From contig JAKSPE010000014.1 in assembly GCA_024405015.1 (NCBI GenBank), positions 1-46,605 on the forward strand: a stretch of 46,605 bases of DNA, in the 5' to 3' direction. Position 1 is the first letter of the stretch, and the number at the start of each line of letters is the position of its first letter. Shown here in pieces: positions 34,001-41,786 of the stretch. Below the pieces are notes generated by a model that saw only the letters and a program-made list of their open reading frames with translations, was not told the origin of the DNA and did not search any database. The translations under genes and the position numbers were made by a program. The DNA is from Sphaerochaetaceae bacterium. Its GTDB lineage: Bacteria; Spirochaetota; Spirochaetia; Sphaerochaetales; Sphaerochaetaceae.

Positions 34001-34503
34001 GAGTCGGTGACATCATCACCATCGACTCCTTCCGCGGTCAGGTTGTTGAAATCGGTCTCAGAACCACAAAGATCCAGGATACTGCTCTGAATGTGAAGAT
34101 CTACAACAACAGCCAGATCAAGAGCGTTCTGAACATGACCCGTCACGAGTCCACAGCCGTCTGTACCATGACATTCGACTACGATGAGAACATTGAGCAG
34201 GTCGAGACAATCCTTCTCCGAGAGCTTCCTGGTATCCGTGAGCGCCATCCTGAGATTCTGCACGAGCCGAAGTACCTTGGCGTCTCAGAGCTCAAGGACA
34301 GTGAGATTGCCGTGAAGGTCGTCGCCTACTGTACCGAGCAAAACCGTCCAAAGGTCGAGAGAATCCTGAACAAGGAGCTTCTCGTGATTTTCCAGAACAA
34401 CGGCATCCAGATTCCATTCCCACAGATTGTGATCTCCCAGAGAAAGGATACCGAAGAGGAAGCCAAGCTCATCAAGCAGCGTCTGGAAAACGACCAGCAG
34501 TAA
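31057..34503 (+). CDS. MscS-type mechanosensitive channel with two extracytoplasmic regions
   Basis: A 1148-aa membrane protein. A helix at about 19-42 is followed by an extracytoplasmic region (about 43-335), a helix pair (about 335-357 and 404-425) around a short cytoplasmic loop, a second extracytoplasmic region (about 426-750) and another helix (751-773). Both outside regions have a CACHE-like look (LVDASGNVVASIREEEIGRSF; VLDDGGRFMVFSADDDHK). Residues 830-1148 are an MscS channel: three helices, a pore helix with GILSLVIGLGAQSLISDLL, and GDFRVGDIITID of the beta domain. It likely couples a chemical or osmotic signal to ion release. Start has AGGAAAGG. Confidence 0.85.
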   Translation: MEHTNEMGKKLPRLTKKTILKMVINSILILVGIVWVILQLSALQKTSAENTQKKHSTAMLDAILVSMERNESEIIELTRQYDSMNQEILISLGSLLNENTAFSKAFMGANNSVRTEIFQELFRSSGGSMLYLVDASGNVVASIREEEIGRSFSEKGFLSKDDIAYLTKCDETTKGTYSFDGSAKTYHPLTVQVPQSEEKVSIYSYPILDTYGGQPIGLFLLYGESTKIIEHETASLRDIGQVIDHATSDEDALIFAIDRNTGILLHSNQENLVSSGSYYKDSGLSESVLSENWTGYQRIGGTNYFCSSRTYQSEYYGTYTVITAAVASEVLEGQNLQVLFWLTLTFVVVAFLLLAHNAFLMQDLIKTKKIPQVVPISPSKKRLAKLISEGKSPDITYLNLSILKKQAGVLLLGIVMIFAISMYTQSIFSLGRTVQKADNTLGDLRLSLAENTTLSDEVETYYNTRYLTKSRMLATLLEEAPELIFNFDEARTNVFQVYNLDPNGLKTPELDSYGNPKLATGRDEGLQMLCDDNNIFTIFIFDENGYNFATNDNNWQFRISANPEDQSYSFRPVLDGIVDEVAQPIQKNEVGLEMQYFASVFYYYTYLGADGRTHYASRSEFESQVRGISNELPKITRHRGLLEIGITADYATGLLQATSIDHVFTQLVLDDGGRFMVFSADDDHKVLYSEKEYEVGRPASEIGFSDNAWSSNYYGFRKDNGDTRFVTTAYTSGYYIATDTPVSQIYKERNRTVSIATGISAIFLVITTLLSAITTSEEYELECLEKEDDKYKAEFDTITMEMPDGTKKKVEPLTSRWASLTAPWGTRTPHAKLSFVCKIIMLLYAVLFTLAFTGTLDFLESKVLAFILTGGWDKSLNIFSFTVCAMSVVVVTLFAFILDLIITAFDEYVGTRIETVSKLMLSILKYGSIAGAIFYCLYSIGINSTSLIASAGILSLVIGLGAQSLISDLLAGIFIAFGGDFRVGDIITIDSFRGQVVEIGLRTTKIQDTALNVKIYNNSQIKSVLNMTRHESTAVCTMTFDYDENIEQVETILLRELPGIRERHPEILHEPKYLGVSELKDSEIAVKVVAYCTEQNRPKVERILNKELLVIFQNNGIQIPFPQIVISQRKDTEEEAKLIKQRLENDQQ

Positions 34504-34524
34504 CTGCTGACCTCTTAAGACACG

Positions 34525-34564
34525 AAAGGCATCAGGGCAAAAACCCCGATGCCTTTTCTTTTGT
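34525..34564. terminator. Bidirectional Rho-independent terminator
   Basis: AAAGGCATC (34525-34533) pairs with GATGCCTTT, with inner GGG/CCC pairs, and ends TTTTCTTTT. It separates the MscS gene from the convergent FMN reductase gene and could serve both. Confidence 0.88.
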
Positions 34565-34579
34565 AAAACCCGATACCGC

Positions 34580-35197
34580 TTAGCGGATGAAATTCGTCCA
34601 GGCGTGGACCTCTTTTTCAGGAAGGCCGAACTGCTCTTTGCCAAGGGCGATGCTTTTGATCAGAAAAGCCATGTTTCTGGCAAGGGTTCGCATGGTCTGC
34701 TTACCCTCCTCGTCCATATCGGCCTGACCGGCAGCACCACCATGGATGCTGTTCCAGTACTGACTGGCGGCAACAGGCATGCCGCTGATGGTGAAATACT
34801 TGTTCAGTTCATCGAAGGTTGCAGAGCATCCGCCACGGCGTGCACAGACCACGCTGGCTCCGACTTTCATGGTCTTGTCAAAGTTACTGCTGTAGAACAC
34901 ACGGTCCAGTGCAGCAACCAATGTTGCATTGGCAGAAGCATAGTACACAGGACTTGCCACCACAAGGCCGTCTGCCTGCTCGAACTTCTGGGAAATCTCA
35001 TTGACCACATCGTCAAAGACACATTTTCCAAGCTGGCCACAACGACCGCAGGCAATGCAACCGCGGACCTCCTTGTTTCCCACCTGAATGATTTCAGCCT
35101 CGATTCCCTGGGCCTCAAACACCTTCTTCATCTCACCAAGTGCAAGGGCTGTGTTTCCGTTGGCTCTTGGACTTCCGTTCAGCATCAGTACTTTCAT
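34580..35197 (-). CDS. Flavodoxin-type NADPH-dependent FMN reductase
   Basis: A 205-aa flavoprotein. The FMN phosphate loop is NGSPRANGNTALAL (7-20); GCIACGRCGQLGKC carries a cysteine cluster at about 47-60, and ASPVYYASANATL follows at about 81-93. Proteins of this iron-sulfur-flavoprotein-like group reduce FMN, quinones or other acceptors. AAGGAG precedes the ATG. It lies 15 nt after the Fic gene, so the two probably share a transcript. Confidence 0.88.
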   Translation of the reverse strand: MKVLMLNGSPRANGNTALALGEMKKVFEAQGIEAEIIQVGNKEVRGCIACGRCGQLGKCVFDDVVNEISQKFEQADGLVVASPVYYASANATLVAALDRVFYSSNFDKTMKVGASVVCARRGGCSATFDELNKYFTISGMPVAASQYWNSIHGGAAGQADMDEEGKQTMRTLARNMAFLIKSIALGKEQFGLPEKEVHAWTNFIR

Positions 35198-35212
35198 AGG
35201 ACATCTCCTTGC

Positions 35213-36313
35213 TTAAATCTTATCACTATTGAAATAATAACCTGTATTTCGACCACTATCACCTGAAGGAATCAGAAAACCTTGCGCAACCAGATGCTGA
35301 ATATCCCTGAAAGCGGCAGCATTTGAGCATTTTGTGATCTTCATCCACTTCTCGTTTGTCAGTTTTCCATAAAAGGATCCATCTGCCAGTCGATAGAGCA
35401 TAGACAGTTCTCTGGAGTTGTATTCAGACGGATCCAGACTCTTCATGAAAGAAGTCACAGCCAGCGTCCGGCGCAGAACCTCGCGTGATTCCTGAATACT
35501 CTCAGTCACTGTTTCAAGGAACCACACAACCCAAGGTGTCACATCAAGACTGTCACCTGTCGAGACCGCCTGAATCTCATCATAGTATTCACGACGTTTT
35601 CTCAGAATCGATCCGGAAATGCTGAAGGTTCGAAAACCATCGTGCAAAGACCTCGCAAGAACGTAATCTGCAAGCGACCTGCTGATTCGTCCATTGCCAT
35701 CCTCAAACGGGTGAATGATGACGAACCACAAGGATGTGATTGCAGCCTTGATAAACGGATCCTGCTTTGTATTATCATTGACATAAGCGAGAAGTCTTTC
35801 CATCTCAGAACGGACAGCTTGTGCAGGAACCGCCTCATAGATGATCTCTGTCTTCTTCCCCGACGCCTTCAGTATGAATTCTGGGCCGATTCGGTAGGAA
35901 CCAAGACCTTTTGGGCGAAAACCTGCCTTATGGATGAAAAGCTGCTTTTGCCAGTCAAACAGACGATCATGTGTCATAGCAGACGTGTTTTCAATAGCAT
36001 CCGAAACGATACTGAATATCGCAGTGGCATACACATCATCTCGACCTTTTCCGTTATAAAAAACGTCCAGGTGTTTCGATACGGACGATAAGACAGACTC
36101 TGCATCAATGGTCTCGTCCTCGATGGAAAGGGATGCGATGATATCATTGGAAACCGCCTTCACCTGCAGACTTCGGAGCATCTGCTCATCCACAACGGAA
36201 AAGGCGCTGTCGGTCATGAGTTTCTGCGTATACAGTCTATCCTTGACCGCATTGACTGCAGTCTCGTCGTAGTAGAAATCTGGCCAGTTCTGTGATTCCC
36301 AAATGTAACTCAT
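35213..36313 (-). CDS. Fic-family protein with DUF4172-like N-terminus
   Basis: A 366-aa protein. Residues 1-90 resemble DUF4172. The segment SLSIED (61-66) resembles the class II inhibitory helix motif S/T-x3-E-G/N, with Asp in the last position. The Fic core has the catalytic HPFEDGNGR (201-209). C-terminal residues about 300-366 look like a winged helix. Fic proteins usually transfer AMP to hydroxyl side chains of target proteins. The ATG may be leaderless (weak TTTTCA, 17 bp, TAAACT, 6 nt). Direct copies of ATCACTTCA lie just upstream. Confidence 0.88.
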   Translation of the reverse strand: MSYIWESQNWPDFYYDETAVNAVKDRLYTQKLMTDSAFSVVDEQMLRSLQVKAVSNDIIASLSIEDETIDAESVLSSVSKHLDVFYNGKGRDDVYATAIFSIVSDAIENTSAMTHDRLFDWQKQLFIHKAGFRPKGLGSYRIGPEFILKASGKKTEIIYEAVPAQAVRSEMERLLAYVNDNTKQDPFIKAAITSLWFVIIHPFEDGNGRISRSLADYVLARSLHDGFRTFSISGSILRKRREYYDEIQAVSTGDSLDVTPWVVWFLETVTESIQESREVLRRTLAVTSFMKSLDPSEYNSRELSMLYRLADGSFYGKLTNEKWMKITKCSNAAAFRDIQHLVAQGFLIPSGDSGRNTGYYFNSDKI

Positions 36314-36324
36314 ATCCCAAGTTT

Positions 36325-36370
36325 ATCACTTCATTTCTGAAATGAAAACACTAATCACTTCAATAATGAA
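36325..36370. promoter_or_regulatory. Operator-like repeats in the Fic gene promoter
   Basis: ATCACTTCA occurs at 36325-36333 and 36354-36362, 29 bp apart. Two palindromes overlap them: TTCATTTC-T-GAAATGAA and CTTCA-ATAA-TGAAG. They lie over the presumed Fic promoter and may be autoregulatory sites. Confidence 0.45.
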
Positions 36371-36413
36371 GGGATTATCGAGCCATTTTACAAGAACCGA
36401 AACCCTCAAAATC

Positions 36414-36531
36414 TTGAAATAATGTAACTTTTCGGCCTGCGAAGTATTGAAATAATGTAACTTTTTGGCTTGTAGAACATTGAAATAATGTAACTTTTTA
36501 GGTATCCAAGTATTGAAATATCGTAACATAA
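36414..36531. repeat. Four 33-bp-periodic direct repeats upstream of the DUF4143 ATPase
   Basis: TTGAAATAATGTAACTTTT occurs perfectly at 36414-36432, 36447-36465 and 36480-36498. A degenerate copy lies at 36513-36531. The start-to-start distance is exactly 33 bp each time, with 14-bp spacers of differing sequence. The period is close to three helical turns, so bound protein would sit on one face of the DNA. The last copy ends 34 bp before the ATPase start codon. Confidence 0.9.
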
Positions 36532-36565
36532 TTTATATATTTCTTTATAAGGACTAGAAAAAGAA

Positions 36566-37909
36566 ATGTTCAAAAGAAAAGCTTATTTAGAGTTGAAAAA
36601 ATGGAAGAAAGAATATGCTCCAAATTACGCATGTTTGATTGAAGGAGCTAGGCGAGTTGGAAAGACAACCATTGCTGAGGAATTTGCACGTAAAGAGTAC
36701 AAATCATACATCAAGATCGACTTCTCTGACATCACCGATGCAATGCTTGAGATAGTCAAGGAAATCTCAAAGCGAGACCTTTTCTTTCTACGCCTTCAAA
36801 ACGAAACCGGGATTCAGCTTTTTGAACGAAAATCCGTAATCATCTTTGATGAGGTTCAACTCTATCCAAAAGCCAGGCAGGCAATCAAGTTTCTGGTCAA
36901 AGATGGCAGATATGACTACATCGAAACAGGATCTCTCATTTCCATAAAGAAAAATGTAAAAGATATTCTCATTCCATCGGAAGAACATAGGATAACGGTA
37001 CATCCAATGGATTATGAAGAGTTTCTTTGGGCCTGTGGAAAATCGGCAGACACCATACGAGCCGGATATTTGAGCAACGCACCAATGGGAAACGCCTTGA
37101 ATACTTCACTCATGAGAGACTTCAGAACCTATATGGCCGTTGGAGGGATGCCACAAGCCGTAGAATGCTTTGTTAAGACAAACAACTTTGAACGTGTCAA
37201 CGAGGTAAAACAGGAAATCATCGACCTGTATAAAGCAGATCTCCTAAAAATTGACCCGAGCGGAAGGCTCACAGACATTTACAACTCCGTACCTCAGCAA
37301 CTTGCACTGAAAAAAAAGCGATTTATCCTATCAAAAGCAACAGGAAAGAGACGAACAACAAAAGATGAGGAAAGACTCTTTGACCTTATTGGCTCCCAAA
37401 TCGTGACACCTTGTTACAATGTAGCAACTCCAAGTCTGGCACTAGCACAAGAGAGAAAAGTTGATGACTTCAAACTTTATCTTTCTGATACAGGCCTTTT
37501 CACAACCATGATATTCTCTGATTCCAGCGGAAGCGGAAGAGACATCTACAGAAAACTGTTAAGTGACAAACTTCCAGCAAACCTCGGATACCTTTATGAA
37601 AATGCTGTTGCTCAAGCCATATCCGCATATGGAAGAGACCTTTATTTCCACTCCTGGAGAAAAGAGGAAAGCACGCATAGCTATGAAGTGGATTTCATAT
37701 TGAGGTCCTCCATGAAACTCATACCAATTGAAGTGAAATCATCATCCACCAACACCCATGAATCAATGGACGCTTTCTGCAACAAATACTCGTCAATTGT
37801 TGGAAGAAGAATTCTTTTCTCCCAAAAGGACACTGGAAAGGTTAAAGCCTTGGAGATGAAACCGATCTATCAGATACCGTTCTTTCTAGAGGATTTGCAA
37901 AACAAGTAA
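36566..37909 (+). CDS. AAA ATPase with DUF4143 nuclease-like C-terminus
   Basis: A 447-aa protein of the AAA_14/DUF4143 group. Walker A is GARRVGKTT (27-35) and Walker B is SVIIFDEVQ (90-98). The C-terminal domain has NLGYLYENAVAQAI and a PD-(D/E)XK-like EVDFIL...IPIEVKSS with an intact Glu-x-Lys. Function is not established; such genes occur in many copies in some anaerobe genomes and behave like mobile or selfish modules. Base composition is AT-rich compared with neighbours. There is no good Shine-Dalgarno; AAGGA lies 13 nt upstream. A four-copy direct repeat lies directly before it. Confidence 0.82.
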   Translation: MFKRKAYLELKKWKKEYAPNYACLIEGARRVGKTTIAEEFARKEYKSYIKIDFSDITDAMLEIVKEISKRDLFFLRLQNETGIQLFERKSVIIFDEVQLYPKARQAIKFLVKDGRYDYIETGSLISIKKNVKDILIPSEEHRITVHPMDYEEFLWACGKSADTIRAGYLSNAPMGNALNTSLMRDFRTYMAVGGMPQAVECFVKTNNFERVNEVKQEIIDLYKADLLKIDPSGRLTDIYNSVPQQLALKKKRFILSKATGKRRTTKDEERLFDLIGSQIVTPCYNVATPSLALAQERKVDDFKLYLSDTGLFTTMIFSDSSGSGRDIYRKLLSDKLPANLGYLYENAVAQAISAYGRDLYFHSWRKEESTHSYEVDFILRSSMKLIPIEVKSSSTNTHESMDAFCNKYSSIVGRRILFSQKDTGKVKALEMKPIYQIPFFLEDLQNK

Positions 37910-37942
37910 TAATCCTCCTACTTTCATCATTTCCTAAAAACA

Positions 37943-38035
37943 CTCTCCAATCATCTTGAAGATATTTACCCTTTAGGGTAAAAAGGATGGTTGGGGAGAT
38001 TGTACGCAAAATAAAGACACTCTCCCCGTCGGGGA
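37943..38035 (+). promoter_or_regulatory. Structured leader with mutually exclusive hairpins
   Basis: CTCTCCAATCATCTT (37943-37957) can pair imperfectly with 37983-37998, enclosing a perfect TTTACCC/GGGTAAA hairpin (37965-37971 with 37976-37982). Alternatively GGGGAGA (37993-37999) pairs with TCTCCCC (38021-38027). A third option, CCCC/GGGG (38024-38027 with 38031-38034), hides the only SD-like GGGGA before the exporter gene. The arrangement resembles an attenuator or riboswitch-like switch, but no known class was recognised. Confidence 0.45.
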
Positions 38036-38045
38036 ACATTTTCGT

Positions 38046-39827
38046 ATGATATTCGGAAAATACATAAACGGTTATTACAGGAAGCACTTTCTGCTTCTTC
38101 TGATGGGTCTGGCATCGCTTTTTGCAGTCGACTACCTTCAGCTGATCATCCCTAACCTCTATCAGATGGTCATCAACGGCCTGGACAAGGGTTACGTCAT
38201 CAAAAACGGCGTTCAGTGCGCCTTTGACATGGACTTCATTCTGAATTCCATCTGCATGCCAATGGTCGGCGTCATCTTGAGCATCGTTCTCGGAAGATTT
38301 CTGTGGAGAATCTGTTTCTTCAGCGCAGGAATCAAAGTCGAGAGTTCTCTCAGAAGCCGCATGTTCGCACACTCTGAGGAGCTGAGCCAGGAGTACTACC
38401 AGATTCACAAGGTCGGTGACCTCATGAGCCTTTACACAAACGACCTGGACACCATCCAGGAATGTTTTGCCTGGGGCATCATGCAGTTCTTCGATGCACT
38501 GGTTCTTGGAACACTTGCTGTCTCCAAGATGTGGCGAATGGACCGTCTCATGACAATCCTTGCCATGATTCCAATGGTCCTTCTCTTTGCTTCAGCCTCC
38601 ATCGTCGGCCACTACATGAGCAAGAAGTGGGAGTACAGACAGGAGTGCTTCTCCAAGCTCTCTGACTTCGCACAGGAAAGCTTCTCCGGAATCGCCGTCA
38701 TCAAAGCATTCGTCAAAGAGGCACGTGAGCTCATGGCCTTCTCCAAGCTCAACATCCAGAACGAGGATGCCAACATCGATTTCACAAAGATCTCCGTTCT
38801 GATGCGAATCATCGTCACATCCTTTGTCGAAAGCGTCATCTGCGTCATCCTGGGCTACGGTGGATACCTGGTCTACAAGGGAACCTTCAACGCAGGTCAG
38901 CTCATGGAGTTCATCGGCTACTTCAACGCAGTCATCTGGCCGGTCATGGCAGTCTCCGAGCTCATTGATATGACATCTCGTGGAAAAGCCTCCCTCAAGC
39001 GCGTCAGCGAGCTTCTGGACGCTCCTGTCACCGTCAAGGACAGAGACGGCGTTTCCGAGCTCAAGGATGTCAAGGGAACCATCGAGATGAGAGACCTCAC
39101 CTTCCGCTATCCAGGTGCTGAGTACGATACACTGTCTAATGTATCGTTTACCATCAACAGCGGTGACAACATCGGCCTTGTCGGAAAGACAGGCTGCGGC
39201 AAGACAACTCTTGTCGACCTGATTCTCAGAACCTACAACGTACCGGACGGCACCCTTTTCATTGATGGCCACGATGTGAACACCATGAGCATCGAGTCTG
39301 TCAGAAGAGCCTGCGCTTATGTACCACAGGACAACTTCCTGTTCTCCGACACCATCCGAAACAACATCGCCTTCGGTGTCAGCACCTCCGATGCCAGTGC
39401 TGTAGAGAATGCTGCAAAGATGGCAGACATCCACGACAACATCACCGAGTTCTCCAGGGGTTATGAGACGATCCTTGGTGAAAGAGGTGTCACAGTCTCT
39501 GGCGGTCAGAAGCAGAGAATCTCCATTGCAAGAGCTCTGATGATGGACGCCCCGATTCTGATTCTGGACGACAGTGTCTCTGCTGTAGACACAAAGACAG
39601 AGACTGCAATTCTTGAGAACCTTCACAAGACACGACACGGCAAGACCACCATCCTGATTGCCCACAGAATCTCCACCATCGAGAAGATGGACAAGGTTCT
39701 GTTCATGAATGATGGAAAGATCGAAGCCTTCGGTTCCCATGACAACCTCTATGAGAACAACGAGGCCTATCGCAAGATGGTAGACCTCCAAAGACTGGAA
39801 GAGGAAGGAGAGAACAAGAATGCGTGA
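38046..39827 (+). CDS. ABC exporter half-transporter, degenerate-site subunit
   Basis: A 593-aa protein with six N-terminal helices and a C-terminal nucleotide-binding domain. Walker A is GLVGKTGCGKTT (about 377-388), signature VSGGQKQR (about 484) and Walker B ILILDDSVSAVD (about 503), where the catalytic Glu is replaced by Asp. This is typical of one subunit of heterodimeric exporters of the TM287/288 type. It probably pumps drugs, lipids or peptides out of the cell. It overlaps the next gene by 8 nt. The only SD-like sequence lies inside a hairpin. Confidence 0.88.
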   Translation: MIFGKYINGYYRKHFLLLLMGLASLFAVDYLQLIIPNLYQMVINGLDKGYVIKNGVQCAFDMDFILNSICMPMVGVILSIVLGRFLWRICFFSAGIKVESSLRSRMFAHSEELSQEYYQIHKVGDLMSLYTNDLDTIQECFAWGIMQFFDALVLGTLAVSKMWRMDRLMTILAMIPMVLLFASASIVGHYMSKKWEYRQECFSKLSDFAQESFSGIAVIKAFVKEARELMAFSKLNIQNEDANIDFTKISVLMRIIVTSFVESVICVILGYGGYLVYKGTFNAGQLMEFIGYFNAVIWPVMAVSELIDMTSRGKASLKRVSELLDAPVTVKDRDGVSELKDVKGTIEMRDLTFRYPGAEYDTLSNVSFTINSGDNIGLVGKTGCGKTTLVDLILRTYNVPDGTLFIDGHDVNTMSIESVRRACAYVPQDNFLFSDTIRNNIAFGVSTSDASAVENAAKMADIHDNITEFSRGYETILGERGVTVSGGQKQRISIARALMMDAPILILDDSVSAVDTKTETAILENLHKTRHGKTTILIAHRISTIEKMDKVLFMNDGKIEAFGSHDNLYENNEAYRKMVDLQRLEEEGENKNA

Positions 39828-41703
39828 GTTTTTGCCAATCATCATCGTCGGCGCAGTCATCGGCGCTTTCACAATTGTTTTCGCTTTCGCCTACTTTGCT
39901 CTGAAGAAGAGAATGAAGGATGACTCCAAGGACCGTCACATCGAGGACAAGGAGCTGATCCGTCGCATGGTCCACTACGCCAAACCACATTGGAAATCCT
40001 TCCTTGTGATCCTTGTGGTCATGATCGTCTCCATTGTCTTTGACATTGTGTCCCCTCTGATTGTCGGTGAGATTCAGGGAACCATCACCAGCAGTTCCTT
40101 CACACTGACAAGTCTCAGAAACCTTGTCATCCTCTATGCATCCATGTTGGTCGTCTCCATGGTGTGTACCTACATCCAGGCCCTGCTTCTGCAGAAAATC
40201 GGTCAGAAGATCCTCTCTGCCATCCGCATGGATACCTTCACACACATCGAGAAGCTCTCCCATGCACAGCTTAGCCAGATTCCTGTCGGAAAGCTCGTCA
40301 CACGTGTCAGCAACGACCCGAACGCCATCAGCTATCTGTTCACCAACATTCTGGTAACTCTTGTGAAGAACGTCATGGTCATCATCGGTGTCCTTGGCGC
40401 AATGCTTGTTCTGAACTATGCACTGACTATCATGGTCCTGTGCTTCGTTCCGTTCCTCATTGCCTTCACCATGATCTTCCGAAAGTTCTCCCGTCATGTG
40501 CACCGTCAGGTCAACAACACAAGAACCAACGTCAACACCTTCCTTTCCGAGAACCTCTCTGGTATGAAGGTCACACAGATCTTCAACCAGACCGAGCGAA
40601 AGAGAACTGAGTTCAACGAAAGAAGCAAGAATCTGGAGAATGCCAAATACAAGAGAATGTTCGTCTTCGGCGTGTTCCGTCCGATGGTCTACATGCTCTA
40701 TGTCGGATCCAACCTGTTCCTCTTCTATTTCGCATGCCGCGGCTACATCAAGGGAACCACATTCTTCGGCAGCATGATCACAAGCCAGGTTGTCGTCGAG
40801 TTCTATATGTACATCAGCCGATTCTTCAACCCGATCCAGGCCATTGCCGAGCAGTTTGATATGCTGGAGCAGTCCTTTGCCTCTGCAGAGAAGATCTTCT
40901 CCATCATGGACATGGTCCCAGAGGTTGTAGACGAAGAGGATGCCATTGAGCTTGATCACATCGAAGGTGAGATTGAGTTCCGCGACGTCTGGTTCCAGTA
41001 CAAGCCGGATGAATGGGTTCTCAAGGGAGTCTCCTTCCATGTTATGCCACGTCAGACCGTTGCATTCGTCGGTTCTACCGGCTCTGGAAAGTCCACAATC
41101 CTTTCTCTCATCTGCAGAAACTATGACATCCAGAAGGGTCAGATCCTCATTGATGGCATTGACATCAAGCACATCAAGATCAGTTCGCTCAGAAAGCACT
41201 TTGGTCAGATGCTGCAGGATGTGTTCCTGTTCTCAGGCGACATCCGCTCCAACATTGTGCTTCGAGATGAGAGCATGACCGATGAGCAGGTCATGGAGGC
41301 TTGCCGCTATGTCAACGCAGACTCCTTCATCAACCGCATGGACAATGGTCTTGATGAGGTGGTACGTGAGCGAGGAAACAACTTCTCTGCAGGTCAGAGA
41401 CAGCTTCTGAGTTTTGCCAGAACCATCATCCACAAACCTTCTGTCATGATTCTGGACGAGGCTACCGCTAACATCGATACCGAGACGGAGCTTCTGATTC
41501 AGGATTCCCTGGAGAAGATGAAGAACATCGGAACCATGCTGATTGTCGCTCACAGACTTTCCACCATCCAGCATGCTGACAACATCCTGGTTCTGTCCCA
41601 TGGTCAGATCATTGAGCAGGGCAACCATCAGGATCTTCTCAAGCAGAAGGGACGCTACTTCCAGCTCTACACCATTCAGCATATGAAGCAGCAGCTGCAG
41701 TAA
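39820..41703 (+). CDS. ABC exporter half-transporter, catalytic-site subunit
   Basis: A 627-aa partner of the preceding subunit. Six helices lie in the first 350 residues, followed by Walker A FVGSTGSGKST (about 416-426), a deviating signature FSAGQRQ (about 522) and a canonical Walker B MILDEATANID (about 542) with the catalytic Glu. In heterodimeric exporters the degenerate site combines the altered Walker B of one subunit with the altered signature of the other, exactly as seen here. GAAGGAGAG precedes the ATG inside the end of the first gene. A terminator follows. Confidence 0.9.
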   Translation: MREFLPIIIVGAVIGAFTIVFAFAYFALKKRMKDDSKDRHIEDKELIRRMVHYAKPHWKSFLVILVVMIVSIVFDIVSPLIVGEIQGTITSSSFTLTSLRNLVILYASMLVVSMVCTYIQALLLQKIGQKILSAIRMDTFTHIEKLSHAQLSQIPVGKLVTRVSNDPNAISYLFTNILVTLVKNVMVIIGVLGAMLVLNYALTIMVLCFVPFLIAFTMIFRKFSRHVHRQVNNTRTNVNTFLSENLSGMKVTQIFNQTERKRTEFNERSKNLENAKYKRMFVFGVFRPMVYMLYVGSNLFLFYFACRGYIKGTTFFGSMITSQVVVEFYMYISRFFNPIQAIAEQFDMLEQSFASAEKIFSIMDMVPEVVDEEDAIELDHIEGEIEFRDVWFQYKPDEWVLKGVSFHVMPRQTVAFVGSTGSGKSTILSLICRNYDIQKGQILIDGIDIKHIKISSLRKHFGQMLQDVFLFSGDIRSNIVLRDESMTDEQVMEACRYVNADSFINRMDNGLDEVVRERGNNFSAGQRQLLSFARTIIHKPSVMILDEATANIDTETELLIQDSLEKMKNIGTMLIVAHRLSTIQHADNILVLSHGQIIEQGNHQDLLKQKGRYFQLYTIQHMKQQLQ

Positions 41704-41729
41704 GCAAATCAAATAATAAGACAACAGAG

Positions 41730-41773
41730 AGGGCTGAAATTGAGGTCGAAAGACTTGGATTTCAGCCCTTTTG
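41730..41773 (+). terminator. Rho-independent terminator of the exporter operon
   Basis: AGGGCTGAAAT (41730-41740) and ATTTCAGCCCT (41759-41769) form a perfect 11-bp stem, followed by Ts. A small inner hairpin (GGTC/GACT) lies in the loop. Confidence 0.9.
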
Positions 41774-41786
41774 CTATCTTCTGGCC

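Noticed and set aside
36326..36529. Minus-strand 67-codon ORF with a tandem 11-residue repeat (KLHYFN-type)
   Set aside because: The periodicity comes from the 33-bp DNA repeats. Only 19 of 33 bases are conserved and the remaining codons drift freely. There is no SD or plausible start.
36414..36531. Short CRISPR array
   Set aside because: Repeats of 19 bp with 14-bp spacers are far too short, the spacers are partly similar, and no cas genes are present.
39703..41199. Long minus-strand ORF (498 codons) opposite the second exporter gene, and a similar one at 38592-39872
   Set aside because: Composition is rich in D/E/H/C/V in the way antisense frames of codon-biased genes are. No motif, no start signal, and the plus-strand genes are certain.
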